This document shows, piece by piece, positions 1 through 5,523 of a DNA stretch of 6,634 nucleotides. The stretch's first letter is position 1; each line of letters begins with the position of its first letter. The notes below the pieces were generated by a model. It was given only the letters and a program-made list of their open reading frames with translations. It searched no databases and was not told where the DNA came from. Source of the DNA: Mollicutes bacterium. Its GTDB lineage: Bacteria > Bacillota_I > Bacilli_A > RF39 > UBA660. A program made the position numbers and the translations under genes. The stretch spans positions 1-6,634 of the forward strand of contig SFOJ01000036.1 of NCBI GenBank assembly GCA_004552445.1, given 5' to 3'.

Positions 1-1
1 T

Positions 2-376
2 GAATTAATAAATAATGAGCAAGGAGAATTTTATAATGTCTTTTCTGAAAGATTGAATAAGTATTTGACTAGAAAAGTTGGTGAAATTGCTAAAGCAGGC
101 GCTAATGTAATTTTTGAAAGAGGACTTTGGTCAAGTAAAGACAGAAAAGAAATAAAAGAATACTATAAAAATAATGATGTAGATTGTGAAATACATTATG
201 TATGTGTCGATGATGATACTTGGAAACAAAATATTGCAGAAAGAAACCAAAGAGTATTAGATGGTAACGGTGGCTCTGATTTCTATTTGGATGAAGGATT
301 AATGAAAAAACTAGAATCTAAATGGGAAGAACCTACTGAAGATGAATACGATGTAATTTATAAAGTAAAAAGATAA
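2..376 (+). CDS. P-loop kinase-like ATPase, 3' part (cut by left edge)
   Basis: The frame is open from the first complete codon and ends at TAA 374-376, giving the last 124 residues of a longer protein. A TTG at 53 is an internal leucine codon, not a start. The segment GANVIFERGLW followed by an RKEIKEYYK helix, then a strand (IHYVCVDD) and an IAERNQR lid-like helix, matches the C-terminal half of small AAA_33/zeta-toxin-like P-loop kinases, where the arginine-rich lid contacts ATP. The Walker A loop would lie upstream of the window. Substrate cannot be deduced: members of this fold include nucleotide, sugar and antibiotic kinases and many uncharacterised ATPases. It is followed by 191 bases before the next start codon, so it is probably a separate transcription unit. 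Family-level assignment is moderately secure; any specific function is not. Confidence 0.72.
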   Translation, partial: ELINNEQGEFYNVFSERLNKYLTRKVGEIAKAGANVIFERGLWSSKDRKEIKEYYKNNDVDCEIHYVCVDDDTWKQNIAERNQRVLDGNGGSDFYLDEGLMKKLESKWEEPTEDEYDVIYKVKR

Positions 377-386
377 AAACAATATT

Positions 387-449
387 TATGACACTATGAC
401 ATTATAAATGCTTGAGGAGTATTCACAAACAGTGTGTCATTGTGTCATA
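387..449. repeat. Inverted repeat of tandem TGACA(C/T) half-sites
   Basis: Two 15-base arms, 387-401 and 435-449, are reverse complements at 14 of 15 positions and are separated by 33 bases. Each arm is itself a tandem repeat with 8-base spacing: TGACAC at 389 and TGACAT at 397 on the left, GTGTCA at 434 and 442 on the right. The right arm ends about 25 bases before the -10 box at 476-481. This arrangement suggests a multi-site protein-binding region, probably an operator or activator site for the PHP-ATPase promoter. No T-run follows the right arm, so it is not a terminator of the upstream gene. A replication or transfer role is possible but nothing else supports it. Confidence 0.6.
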
Positions 450-453
450 TAAT

Positions 454-481
454 AATACAATTAAAAGATTTATGATATAAT
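454..481 (+). promoter_or_regulatory. Extended -10 promoter for the PHP-ATPase pair
   Basis: TGATATAAT at 473-481 is a perfect extended -10 (TGn followed by TATAAT). A poor -35 candidate, AATACA at 454-459, sits 16 bases upstream; extended -10 promoters often tolerate a weak -35. Predicted start of transcription is near 488, giving an 80-base leader that contains the hairpin at 500-540. The inverted repeat at 387-449 lies just upstream. Confidence 0.55.
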
Positions 482-499
482 GGTTATATAAAAGGGAAG

Positions 500-546
500 C
501 GCTAGTACAGGCTTATATTTTATAAGTTTTTGTATTGGCGTTTTTT
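500..546 (+). terminator. Leader hairpin with T6: probable attenuator
   Basis: The outer stem pairs 500-509 (CGCTAGTACA) with 531-540 (TGTATTGGCG) through eight Watson-Crick and two G-T pairs. Two further G-T pairs (510 and 511 with 530 and 529) lead across a two-base bulge to a perfect inner stem, CTTATA 512-517 with TATAAG 521-526, closed by a TTT loop. Six T follow at 541-546. This is the shape of a Rho-independent terminator, yet it lies between the predicted transcription start (about 488) and the ribosome binding site at 553-561. It therefore looks like an attenuator of the PHP-ATPase gene, with a terminated leader RNA of about 60 bases. It could also simply stop read-through from the upstream gene, but then no obvious promoter would remain for the ATPase. 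Confidence 0.6.
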
Positions 547-567
547 AGTAGTAAGGAAGTGAACAAA

Positions 568-2916
568 GTGACTAATAAGGATGAAAATATTGTAAAAAAA
601 TTAAATAAAGTAGATTTTCATATACATAGTATTGCAAGTACAAAAGATGGTGATAAAGTAAAATTTAATACTATTGATAATATAAATATTTTAGTTAATA
701 AATTGATAGAAAATGGTGTTAGTATGGCTGCTATTACCGATCATAATGCATTTGATATAGATATGTATAATAAGTTTAAATCCTTTGAAGGAGACAAGTT
801 AAATAAGGTTTTACCAGGAATTGAATTTGATGTTGAATTTGAAGGAAAAAGAATACATATAATTACTATATTTAATGATACTGATTATTCAAAAATCAAA
901 GAAATACCTAGAGTATTGGCAGAAACACCTTTTGATAACAAAAAGAAAAATGCATATACAGAAAAAACATATAAAGATATTTTAAAACAAATCGATACCA
1001 ATGTTTTATTAATAGCACATCAAAAAAGTGGGATAAGGGCGAATAATCAAAATGAAAATTTATCAAAGATTGGAGAGAGTGAATTTGACTATATTATTGG
1101 TATTGATTATTTTGATGCAGTTGAATTTAGAAGTGGAAAAGTTGAAGGAATATTAAAAGATTATAAAAAGGAAAAAGATTTGGATAATTTGAGATACATT
1201 ACTGGTACAGATTGTCATGATTGGTCTGTATATCCTCAACAAGATAAAAAAGATAAAAGCGATATAAAATATAGTTATTTAAAGTGCTTACCAACATTTA
1301 AAGGCTTGGTGATGTCTCTAACTGATTCAAAAAGAGTTACTACTGCATATTATGAATTAAAACAACCGTTCATTAATAATATTAATTTATCTGTAAATGG
1401 TAGTCAGTATACTATACCTCTATCTCAAGGTTTAAATGTAATAATTGGTGATAATAGTATTGGGAAAAGTTTAATATTAGAATATTTAATTGATCCAACA
1501 TTTAGCAATATAAAATCTATTTCTAAAAAAAATGGATATAAAAATTATATGAAAAATTTAAAATTAAAAATTGATTCATTTAGTAAAGAAGAAGTAAAAA
1601 AAATTCATTATGATTCTCAGGGTAAAATTAGAGAATTATTTCAATCTGGTACTAAATTATTAGATATACCTTTCTTTAAAAATAAATTTAAAAAATTGGA
1701 TAATACAGAAATAGAAAATAAAGTAATGGATTATGCTAATAGGGTAATTAATAAGATAAATATTAATCAGAATACAGAAGCAATTAATACTGAATTAGAT
1801 TATGATGTATCAATACCTTCAGAAATAGAAGATAAAACTTATCTATTAAGAATTACGGACAACCTTAATTTAAAAACATATGATTATAAAACCATATGTA
1901 CAAGTTTAAATAACATAATTATTGCATTACAAAAAATTAATGATTTAGAAGGTTTTAATGATTCAAGAATAATAAATAGTATTATAAATAAATTAGTTAA
2001 ATTAAAAATAAAATATACTATAAAAAATCAAGAACAATCATATAAACAAACTATTGCTTCCAAAATTAAAAATATATGTTCAAAATATGAAGAAGACAAT
2101 AAAGAAAAAGCTGAATCTCAAGAAAATTTACTAATAGAGTATAAGCAAAATATTGTAACTGCAAAGAATAAAATCATAAAAAAAATAAAAGATTATAATA
2201 AAAAAGAATATAAAATTTTAGATTTATTTGAAACAATTGAGATTAATAGAGAGGTTAATCCAGAAGGAAAATATAGTTTTGTGACCAAAACTTTAAGTGA
2301 AAAAATCACTAAAAGTGATGTTAGCAAAATATTGACTTTTCCATTTTCAAATCTTTCATCCGTAGAAAGACTTGAAAAATTTAACAAGAGTGATTTTGAA
2401 AGTAAATTAAAAAAATCATTAAAAAATACTGGAGATGATTTTGAAACAGTATATAAAGAAGCAGTTAAAGATTATTTGAATAAGAAAGTATTAAAACAAG
2501 AAACACATATATATATTAACGACCAAAAAATTCCAAATGGTAATTCTCAAGGGAAAAATGCTTTAATTTATTTAGATGTCATGGCAGATGAAAAAACTAA
2601 TAAACTTTATATTGTTGATCAACCAGATGACGATATATCTCATTTAAAATTAAAATCTGATGTTATAAATATTATGAGAAGAATGAGTGATAATAAGCAA
2701 GTTCTATTTATAACTCATAAGCCAGAATTGGTTGTAAATTTGGATGTAGATAATGTTATAATATTGAAACAAGTGGATGATAGTATTGAAGTAAATAGTG
2801 GTGCATTAGAATATGAAAATGAAGAAAAAAATATAAATATTTTAAAGGATGTAGCAGAAATACTTGATGGTGGTGAAGAAATTATAAGAAAGAGGTGGAA
2901 AAGATATGATAAATAA
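568..2916 (+). CDS. PHP-domain/SMC-like ATPase (TrlF-like)
   Basis: A 782-residue protein. GTG 568 is chosen because AAGGAAGTG at 553-561 sits six bases before it; the upstream in-frame TTG 535 lies inside the leader hairpin. Residues about 14-225 form a PHP metal-dependent phosphoesterase domain with the expected ligands: HIH (H18, H20), TDH (D58, H59), E86, H97, H151, and TDCHD (D215, H217). The second part is an SMC/ABC-type ATPase: Walker A GDNSIGKS at 294-301, a lysine-rich, probably coiled-coil middle (about 320-640), a signature-like NSQGK at 659-663, Walker B with D-loop YIVDQPDDDIS at 681-691, and H-loop FITHKP around H717. No signal peptide or membrane segment is seen, so it should be cytoplasmic. 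Proteins of this layout are annotated as TrlF-family or PHP-ATPases. Inference: ATP binding on the SMC-like half gates a nuclease or phosphatase, as in OLD-like and PtuA-type defence ATPases. It overlaps the next gene by 11 bases. The domain call is strong; the substrate and defence role are inferred. Confidence 0.9.
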   Translation: MTNKDENIVKKLNKVDFHIHSIASTKDGDKVKFNTIDNINILVNKLIENGVSMAAITDHNAFDIDMYNKFKSFEGDKLNKVLPGIEFDVEFEGKRIHIITIFNDTDYSKIKEIPRVLAETPFDNKKKNAYTEKTYKDILKQIDTNVLLIAHQKSGIRANNQNENLSKIGESEFDYIIGIDYFDAVEFRSGKVEGILKDYKKEKDLDNLRYITGTDCHDWSVYPQQDKKDKSDIKYSYLKCLPTFKGLVMSLTDSKRVTTAYYELKQPFINNINLSVNGSQYTIPLSQGLNVIIGDNSIGKSLILEYLIDPTFSNIKSISKKNGYKNYMKNLKLKIDSFSKEEVKKIHYDSQGKIRELFQSGTKLLDIPFFKNKFKKLDNTEIENKVMDYANRVINKININQNTEAINTELDYDVSIPSEIEDKTYLLRITDNLNLKTYDYKTICTSLNNIIIALQKINDLEGFNDSRIINSIINKLVKLKIKYTIKNQEQSYKQTIASKIKNICSKYEEDNKEKAESQENLLIEYKQNIVTAKNKIIKKIKDYNKKEYKILDLFETIEINREVNPEGKYSFVTKTLSEKITKSDVSKILTFPFSNLSSVERLEKFNKSDFESKLKKSLKNTGDDFETVYKEAVKDYLNKKVLKQETHIYINDQKIPNGNSQGKNALIYLDVMADEKTNKLYIVDQPDDDISHLKLKSDVINIMRRMSDNKQVLFITHKPELVVNLDVDNVIILKQVDDSIEVNSGALEYENEEKNINILKDVAEILDGGEEIIRKRWKRYDK

Positions 2917-3229
2917 AGTTATATTTTCTTTAGATATAAATGGTGATTCATTAATTATTAAAGTAGATGATAAAAAAAGTAAAACGATATCTTTAAAAAA
3001 TAAAAATATAAATACTATGGAAATATATAATATGTTGAAATATGATAAATCTAACGAATACATATTAAATTCTTCTAAAATCCCAGATGAAGAGATAAAT
3101 GGTAAAGATCAAGAAATAAAAAGGTTATATAATTATACATATGATCTTCTATCACAAATCATTGATGCTGTAAATGATGAAAACAAACGAATTGCTAAAG
3201 AAGAAAAAGAATTATCAAAAAAATCCTAG
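2906..3229 (+). CDS. Small partner protein of the PHP-ATPase, unknown family
   Basis: A 107-residue protein starting at ATG 2906, inside the last codons of the ATPase gene (11-base overlap), with GAGGTGG at 2893-2899 six bases upstream. The overlap predicts translational coupling and roughly matched production. The N-terminal half is rich in alternating hydrophobic and charged residues (VIFSLDINGDSLIIKVDD), suggesting beta strands. The C-terminal half, about residues 67-107, is a charged helix ending in lysines. There is no signal peptide, membrane segment, cysteine, histidine cluster or visible catalytic motif. I do not recognise the family. Its position suggests an obligate partner: an adaptor, a specificity subunit or an inhibitor of the ATPase. 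An antitoxin-like role is possible but nothing in the sequence proves it. Confidence 0.8.
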   Translation: MINKVIFSLDINGDSLIIKVDDKKSKTISLKNKNINTMEIYNMLKYDKSNEYILNSSKIPDEEINGKDQEIKRLYNYTYDLLSQIIDAVNDENKRIAKEEKELSKKS

Positions 3230-3246
3230 ATACCAAATCTAGATAC
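3226..3246 (+). repeat. CTAGATAC direct repeat with internal hairpin
   Basis: CTAGATAC occurs at 3226-3233 and again at 3239-3246, five bases apart. Because CTAGAT is complemented by ATCTAG (3237-3242), the same stretch also forms a 6-bp hairpin with a five-base loop. It overlaps the TAG stop of the small partner gene. No T-run follows, so it is not a convincing terminator; it may stabilise the 3' end of the mRNA or be chance in AT-rich DNA. Confidence 0.4.
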
Positions 3247-3301
3247 TAATTACAAAAAATAAAGTTATTTTAATAAACTTTAGTAAATTTAAGAAAATGA
3301 A

Positions 3302-3324
3302 AAAGCCTTATTTTATAAGACTTT
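3302..3324 (-). terminator. Minus-strand terminator of the toxin/immunity operon
   Basis: Arms 3302-3311 and 3315-3324 enclose a three-base loop. Read on the minus strand the stem is ten consecutive pairs including one G-T wobble, and is followed by a T-rich tract (TTCATTTTC). Read on the plus strand the same position is a C-A mismatch and no good T-run follows. The asymmetry favours termination of leftward transcripts, about 380 bases beyond the last minus-strand gene. Confidence 0.5.
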
Positions 3325-3372
3325 AGATTATTATTAAATTGTTGCGAACTGGTATTAAGATTTCCCCCTGAA

Positions 3373-3403
3373 GAAGATGCTGTCAAAGGCATCTTCATTT
3401 TTT
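3373..3403 (+). terminator. Rho-independent terminator after the PHP-ATPase pair
   Basis: GAAGATGC at 3373-3380 and GCATCTTC at 3389-3396 form a perfect 8-bp stem with an eight-base loop, followed by A and six T (3398-3403). It is the best plus-strand terminator downstream of 3229. It lies beyond the minus-strand terminator at 3302-3324, so the two convergent transcripts probably overlap by about 100 bases. The stretch just upstream (about 3340-3372) is less AT-rich than its surroundings and could be the body of a small RNA ending here, but no promoter was identified for one. Confidence 0.75.
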
Positions 3404-3423
3404 GTGCGATAAAATAAGGGATT

Positions 3424-3528
3424 GTGAAATTTGAAAAAGTTGAGTTTAGGTCCAGATTAGGCTCAAATAATGTAAACGAAAAACGTGACTTTTCTAGGAA
3501 TTATAAGGGTTTGAAGCCCTTTGTTTAG
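3424..3528 (+). other. Doubtful 34-codon reading frame with atypical codons
   Basis: A frame from GTG 3424 to TAG 3526-3528 encodes 34 residues rich in basic and polar residues (VKFEKVEFRSRLGSNNVNEK followed by RDFSRNYKGLKPFV). AAGGG at 3416-3420 lies only three bases before GTG, which is too close for a good start. Codons such as TCC, CGT and CCC are rarer in the neighbouring genes, so the stretch may have another origin. A hairpin, 3505-3511 with 3515-3521 (seven pairs around a TGA loop, one a G-T), overlaps its end. It may be a remnant of a longer gene or a non-coding structured segment. I do not recognise it. Confidence 0.25.
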
Positions 3529-3565
3529 GTACTCAAAAATTGTAATATTTTAAGAATGATGCCAA

Positions 3566-3604
3566 GAATTATTCGTATGTAATTTGTATGTAGAGTAGAA
3601 TAAT
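3566..3604. repeat. Paired GTATGTA repeats inside an inverted repeat
   Basis: GTATGTA occurs at 3575-3581 and 3586-3592, with starts 11 bases apart, about one helical turn. They are flanked by the 7-base inverted repeat ATTATTC (3568-3574) and GAATAAT (3598-3604). Helical-turn spacing within a dyad resembles a recombinase or regulator binding site. No recombinase gene is in the window, so the role is unassigned. Confidence 0.35.
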
Positions 3605-3703
3605 ACCTTTTAAAGTCTTTTAAATAAAGGAATTGTAAGTGTTTTAATACTCTTCAAGAAGAAGTGTACGTATTTTATCAACCCAACCATATAGTTCTCA
3701 ATG

Positions 3704-4036
3704 TTAATCGTTCATATTATTAGCGGCATTTGTCCAATCTTCTAATGAAACTCTACTAAATGCATCAACAGCATGTTTTGCATAAATATCAACTTCTTTA
3801 TTTAAATATTCTTTTGCAAATTCATAAGCTTCAGATATTGAACATTCTTTGTTGAATCTTTCTTCAAATTGTTTTTTGTAATTTGAATATATAGCAGGGT
3901 CAGCAGAACCTTCATCAGCAAATATAAAAGGGTTCATATTGCTACAAAATTCACCTAATTCTTCTTCTTTAGTTTCATCAAAAATTGAATCTAATGCGTA
4001 ATATAATAATTTAAATGATGTATAAGTATTTAACAT
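3704..4036 (-). CDS. Immunity-like protein of a toxin cassette
   Basis: A 110-residue acidic, mostly helical protein. ATG 4036 is preceded by AAAGGAG (4050-4044) with a seven-base gap. The block MNPFIFADEGSADPA at residues 34-48 resembles a motif (NPF-F-D-GSADPA) in small proteins encoded next to polymorphic toxins and contact-dependent inhibition loci in Bacillota, many annotated as immunity proteins; this link is from memory of the family. There is no signal peptide or membrane segment, as expected for a cytoplasmic protein that neutralises an incoming toxin. It is the last gene of the minus-strand operon, 14 bases after the broken immunity-like gene, and may now be the only intact protector in the cassette. 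Its cognate toxin is not proven to be the one encoded at 4377-4778. Confidence 0.72.
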   Translation of the reverse strand: MLNTYTSFKLLYYALDSIFDETKEEELGEFCSNMNPFIFADEGSADPAIYSNYKKQFEERFNKECSISEAYEFAKEYLNKEVDIYAKHAVDAFSRVSLEDWTNAANNMND

Positions 4037-4050
4037 ATTTAGTCTCCTTT

Positions 4051-4371
4051 CTAATTTATAGATAATTCTACAGATGAGGCTTGTATTTCTAATTGAATAT
4101 AATCATCATTTTTATCTATGTTTAAATTAAATACAATTTTGTTTTCATCTATTTTTGTATCTATGATTGTATTAACTTCAATATTTTCAATATTTGTTGA
4201 TGCTCCATTGAAAGTTAGTTCTAATATGCAATTTTCTTTAGTTCATTCAATGTAGTTATCTTGCATAAATAAACAAAAGTCTATTTTTAATTTAATAACA
4301 TCATTAGTTTTAACTATTTCTAAAATAGAACTATCATGAAAATAATATTTGTTTAAATCTATGAGTTTCAT
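4051..4371 (-). pseudogene. Immunity-like gene broken by in-frame TGA at codon 43
   Basis: Translation from ATG 4371, behind GAAGGAG at 4386-4380, reads MKLIDLNKYYFHDSSILEIV and continues to codon 42, meets TGA at 4245-4243, then stays in the same frame with sensible protein sequence (TKENCILELTFNGAS onwards) to TAG 4053-4051, 106 codon positions in all. The likely ancestral codon is TGG, one transition away, giving IEWTKEN. Every tryptophan in the intact neighbours is TGG, and TGA ends the DUF4417 gene in an ATGA overlap, so a recoded genome is unlikely. The HDSSI segment and strand-rich pattern resemble small beta-rich immunity proteins, and the gene lies five bases after the toxin-domain gene, the usual immunity position. 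As read, only a 42-residue fragment would be made. A sequencing error or suppression of the TGA cannot be excluded. Confidence 0.78.
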
Positions 4372-4376
4372 AAATA

Positions 4377-4778
4377 TCACTCCTTCTTTTTAAATGGATT
4401 TTTATCATATCCTGTATCTTTGTCTAATGGTCTAGGTATTTTATTTATTCCACCATTACTTAAAGTTCCATTATGAACTTTTCCCCAAATTTGGCAACCA
4501 TCTTCATTAGTTTTGGAATACCAAGTATTTCCGTTTTTATCTTTTTCTAGTGAGATGTTTTTATCGTTATTAATCAACTTCGATATAATTTTAACATTTT
4601 TTTCACTAAAAGTTAAGTGACCTTCGTCTTCTCTAAATATATGATCTATCTGAGATACTTTTTCAGGAATTTTGTTAACTTTATTTTTATTAATTGATTT
4701 AACGATATTTTCTTTATTATTTTTCTTTAGTGCTTTAGTTCCAGAGGTGTTTTTATAAAGTCCAGATGATGATTTCAT
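4377..4778 (-). CDS. Short polymorphic-toxin C-terminal domain protein
   Basis: A 133-residue basic protein. ATG 4778 overlaps the DUF4417 stop as ATGA, and AAGGAA (4789-4784) lies five bases upstream. A lysine- and asparagine-rich, probably flexible N-terminus (1-43, opening MKSSSGLYKNTSGTKAL) leads into a conserved-looking domain: DHIFR 45-49, GHL 53-55, NGNTWYSK 82-89, DGCQIWGK 93-100, and an NGGIN-IPRP block at 108-117. This pattern recurs at the C-termini of polymorphic and contact-dependent toxins, in my recollection of those families; the exact family name and activity (probably a nuclease) are not certain. The usual long N-terminal delivery region (LXG, WXG or filamentous) is absent, and there is no signal peptide. 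It may be an orphan toxin tip or a phage-borne short form. The downstream immunity-like genes support the toxin reading. Confidence 0.65.
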   Translation of the reverse strand: MKSSSGLYKNTSGTKALKKNNKENIVKSINKNKVNKIPEKVSQIDHIFREDEGHLTFSEKNVKIISKLINNDKNISLEKDKNGNTWYSKTNEDGCQIWGKVHNGTLSNGGINKIPRPLDKDTGYDKNPFKKKE

Positions 4779-5461
4779 TCTAATTCCTTCTTTCTAAATG
4801 CTAGACTTGTTTGACTTTCATATTGATGAATAATTATTCCTTTATCTTTGTATTTTTTAAAGAACTTGTCTGGTGATCTTCCATATACAAGAATTATTTT
4901 AGGTTCTAATCTTTCAATCATTTCATCTAAACCTTTTTGATATAAATCCCAATATGAGCTATCTTTTATACAACCAATAGTACCAATTGAAATAATGCTG
5001 TTTTTAGGTATACCATCAAAACAATAATTATAAGAATTAGGTTCAGACCATCTAACATTATTAATTACATTAATTCCATTAGATCTAAGCCAACAACCAA
5101 ATGCTCTCATTTTATATGTATTAAATATTTTTAATGATACAGGAAAATCTATATTAGTTGAGAAGTCTGGTGTAATAACACCTTTAAATTTTCGAAGTCG
5201 ATCTAAAGCTTTCTTTGGATTATTCCATATACCTTGTGGACCATCAAACTTTTGGTCATCAATATAAAAATGAACATATGCTTCATAATCGGTACTTGAT
5301 TTAGTTAAATCATAAGCAATAACTCTTTCAGGTATTTCAATTTTGTCAGTTAAACATACGGGTATATCGAATTCACCAGTAAATATTGCTTCATTAACCA
5401 TATATGCATTAAATACATCTTTACAGCCTTTTCTAGGTTTTTTATCTTCAAAATTAGTCAT
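4775..5461 (-). CDS. DUF4417 family protein
   Basis: A 228-residue protein. ATG 5461 is chosen because AGGAGG at 5476-5471 lies nine bases before it; extending to ATG 5533 would add 24 residues translated through the leader dyad and control region. Landmarks of the DUF4417 family are visible: HFYIDDQKF at 64-72, WNNP 79-82, GVITPDFS 94-101, a GCWLRSNGI helix 122-130, NVRW 135-138, CFDGIPKNS 147-155, IGTIGCIKD 159-167, and VYG 192-194. The biochemical role of the family is unknown to me; members occur often in phage and mobile-element gene clusters. No membrane segment or signal peptide is seen. It is the first gene of the minus-strand operon and overlaps the toxin-domain gene by four bases, which couples their translation. 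Whether it modifies, chaperones or merely accompanies the toxin is unknown. Confidence 0.85.
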   Translation of the reverse strand: MTNFEDKKPRKGCKDVFNAYMVNEAIFTGEFDIPVCLTDKIEIPERVIAYDLTKSSTDYEAYVHFYIDDQKFDGPQGIWNNPKKALDRLRKFKGVITPDFSTNIDFPVSLKIFNTYKMRAFGCWLRSNGINVINNVRWSEPNSYNYCFDGIPKNSIISIGTIGCIKDSSYWDLYQKGLDEMIERLEPKIILVYGRSPDKFFKKYKDKGIIIHQYESQTSLAFRKKELE

Positions 5462-5480
5462 TTGATAATTCCTCCTAAAT

Positions 5481-5512
5481 TTTTTCCATATTTGGCCAGA
5501 ATATAGGAAAAA
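5481..5512. promoter_or_regulatory. Imperfect dyad in the divergent control region
   Basis: TTTTTCCATATT (5481-5492) is matched by AATATAGGAAAAA (5500-5512), a 12-base arm pairing with one extra A in the right arm, around a TGGCCA core at 5493-5498. It covers the expected -35 region of the plus-strand promoter (-10 at 5518-5523) and ends five bases from the AGGAGG site of the DUF4417 gene. It could be an operator controlling both divergent units, or a leader hairpin in the DUF4417 mRNA. Confidence 0.5.
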
Positions 5513-5514
5513 TC

Positions 5515-5523
5515 TGTTATAAT
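5515..5523 (+). promoter_or_regulatory. Extended -10 of the right-edge gene
   Basis: TGTTATAAT at 5515-5523 is a perfect extended -10 (TGn followed by TATAAT). No good -35 is present; that position is occupied by the dyad at 5481-5512. Predicted start near 5530 gives a leader of about 110 bases. The leader contains a GTTTCA/TGAAAC inverted repeat (5558-5563 and 5577-5582) and a purine-rich stretch (5589-5635). Confidence 0.55.

Larger units (their letters stand above)
3230..3703. other. Convergent intergenic region without a confident gene
   Basis: This 474-base stretch separates the plus-strand PHP-ATPase pair from the end of the minus-strand operon. Supported content is the minus-strand terminator (3302-3324), the plus-strand terminator (3373-3403) and short repeats at 3566-3604. 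The 34-codon frame at 3424-3528 is uncertain. No tRNA, recombinase or complete gene was found on either strand. The remainder, especially 3529-3565 and 3605-3643, shows nothing I can interpret. Confidence 0.5.

Noticed and set aside
535..567. TTG 535 as the start of the PHP-ATPase
   Set aside because: It lies in the 3' arm of the leader hairpin with no ribosome binding site, whereas GTG 568 has AAGGAAGTG at proper spacing.
2193..2387. Minus-strand open frame inside the PHP-ATPase gene
   Set aside because: It is a shadow of the coding strand with no ribosome binding site and no recognisable protein features; the same applies to the minus-strand frame at 2842-3063.
3302..3324. tracrRNA-like AAAATAAGGCTTT on the minus strand
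   Set aside because: The resemblance is a short AT-rich hairpin; no Cas9, repeat array or anti-repeat exists in the window, and a terminator explains it.
3505..3521. tRNA T-arm (5-bp stem with loop TTTGAAG)
   Set aside because: The conserved C of the T loop is missing and no matching acceptor, D or anticodon arms are found upstream.
4243..4245. TGA read as tryptophan, implying a Mycoplasma-type genetic code
   Set aside because: All tryptophans in the intact genes are TGG, and TGA serves as the stop of the DUF4417 gene (ATGA overlap) and of the toxin-domain gene. A single nonsense mutation explains the case better.
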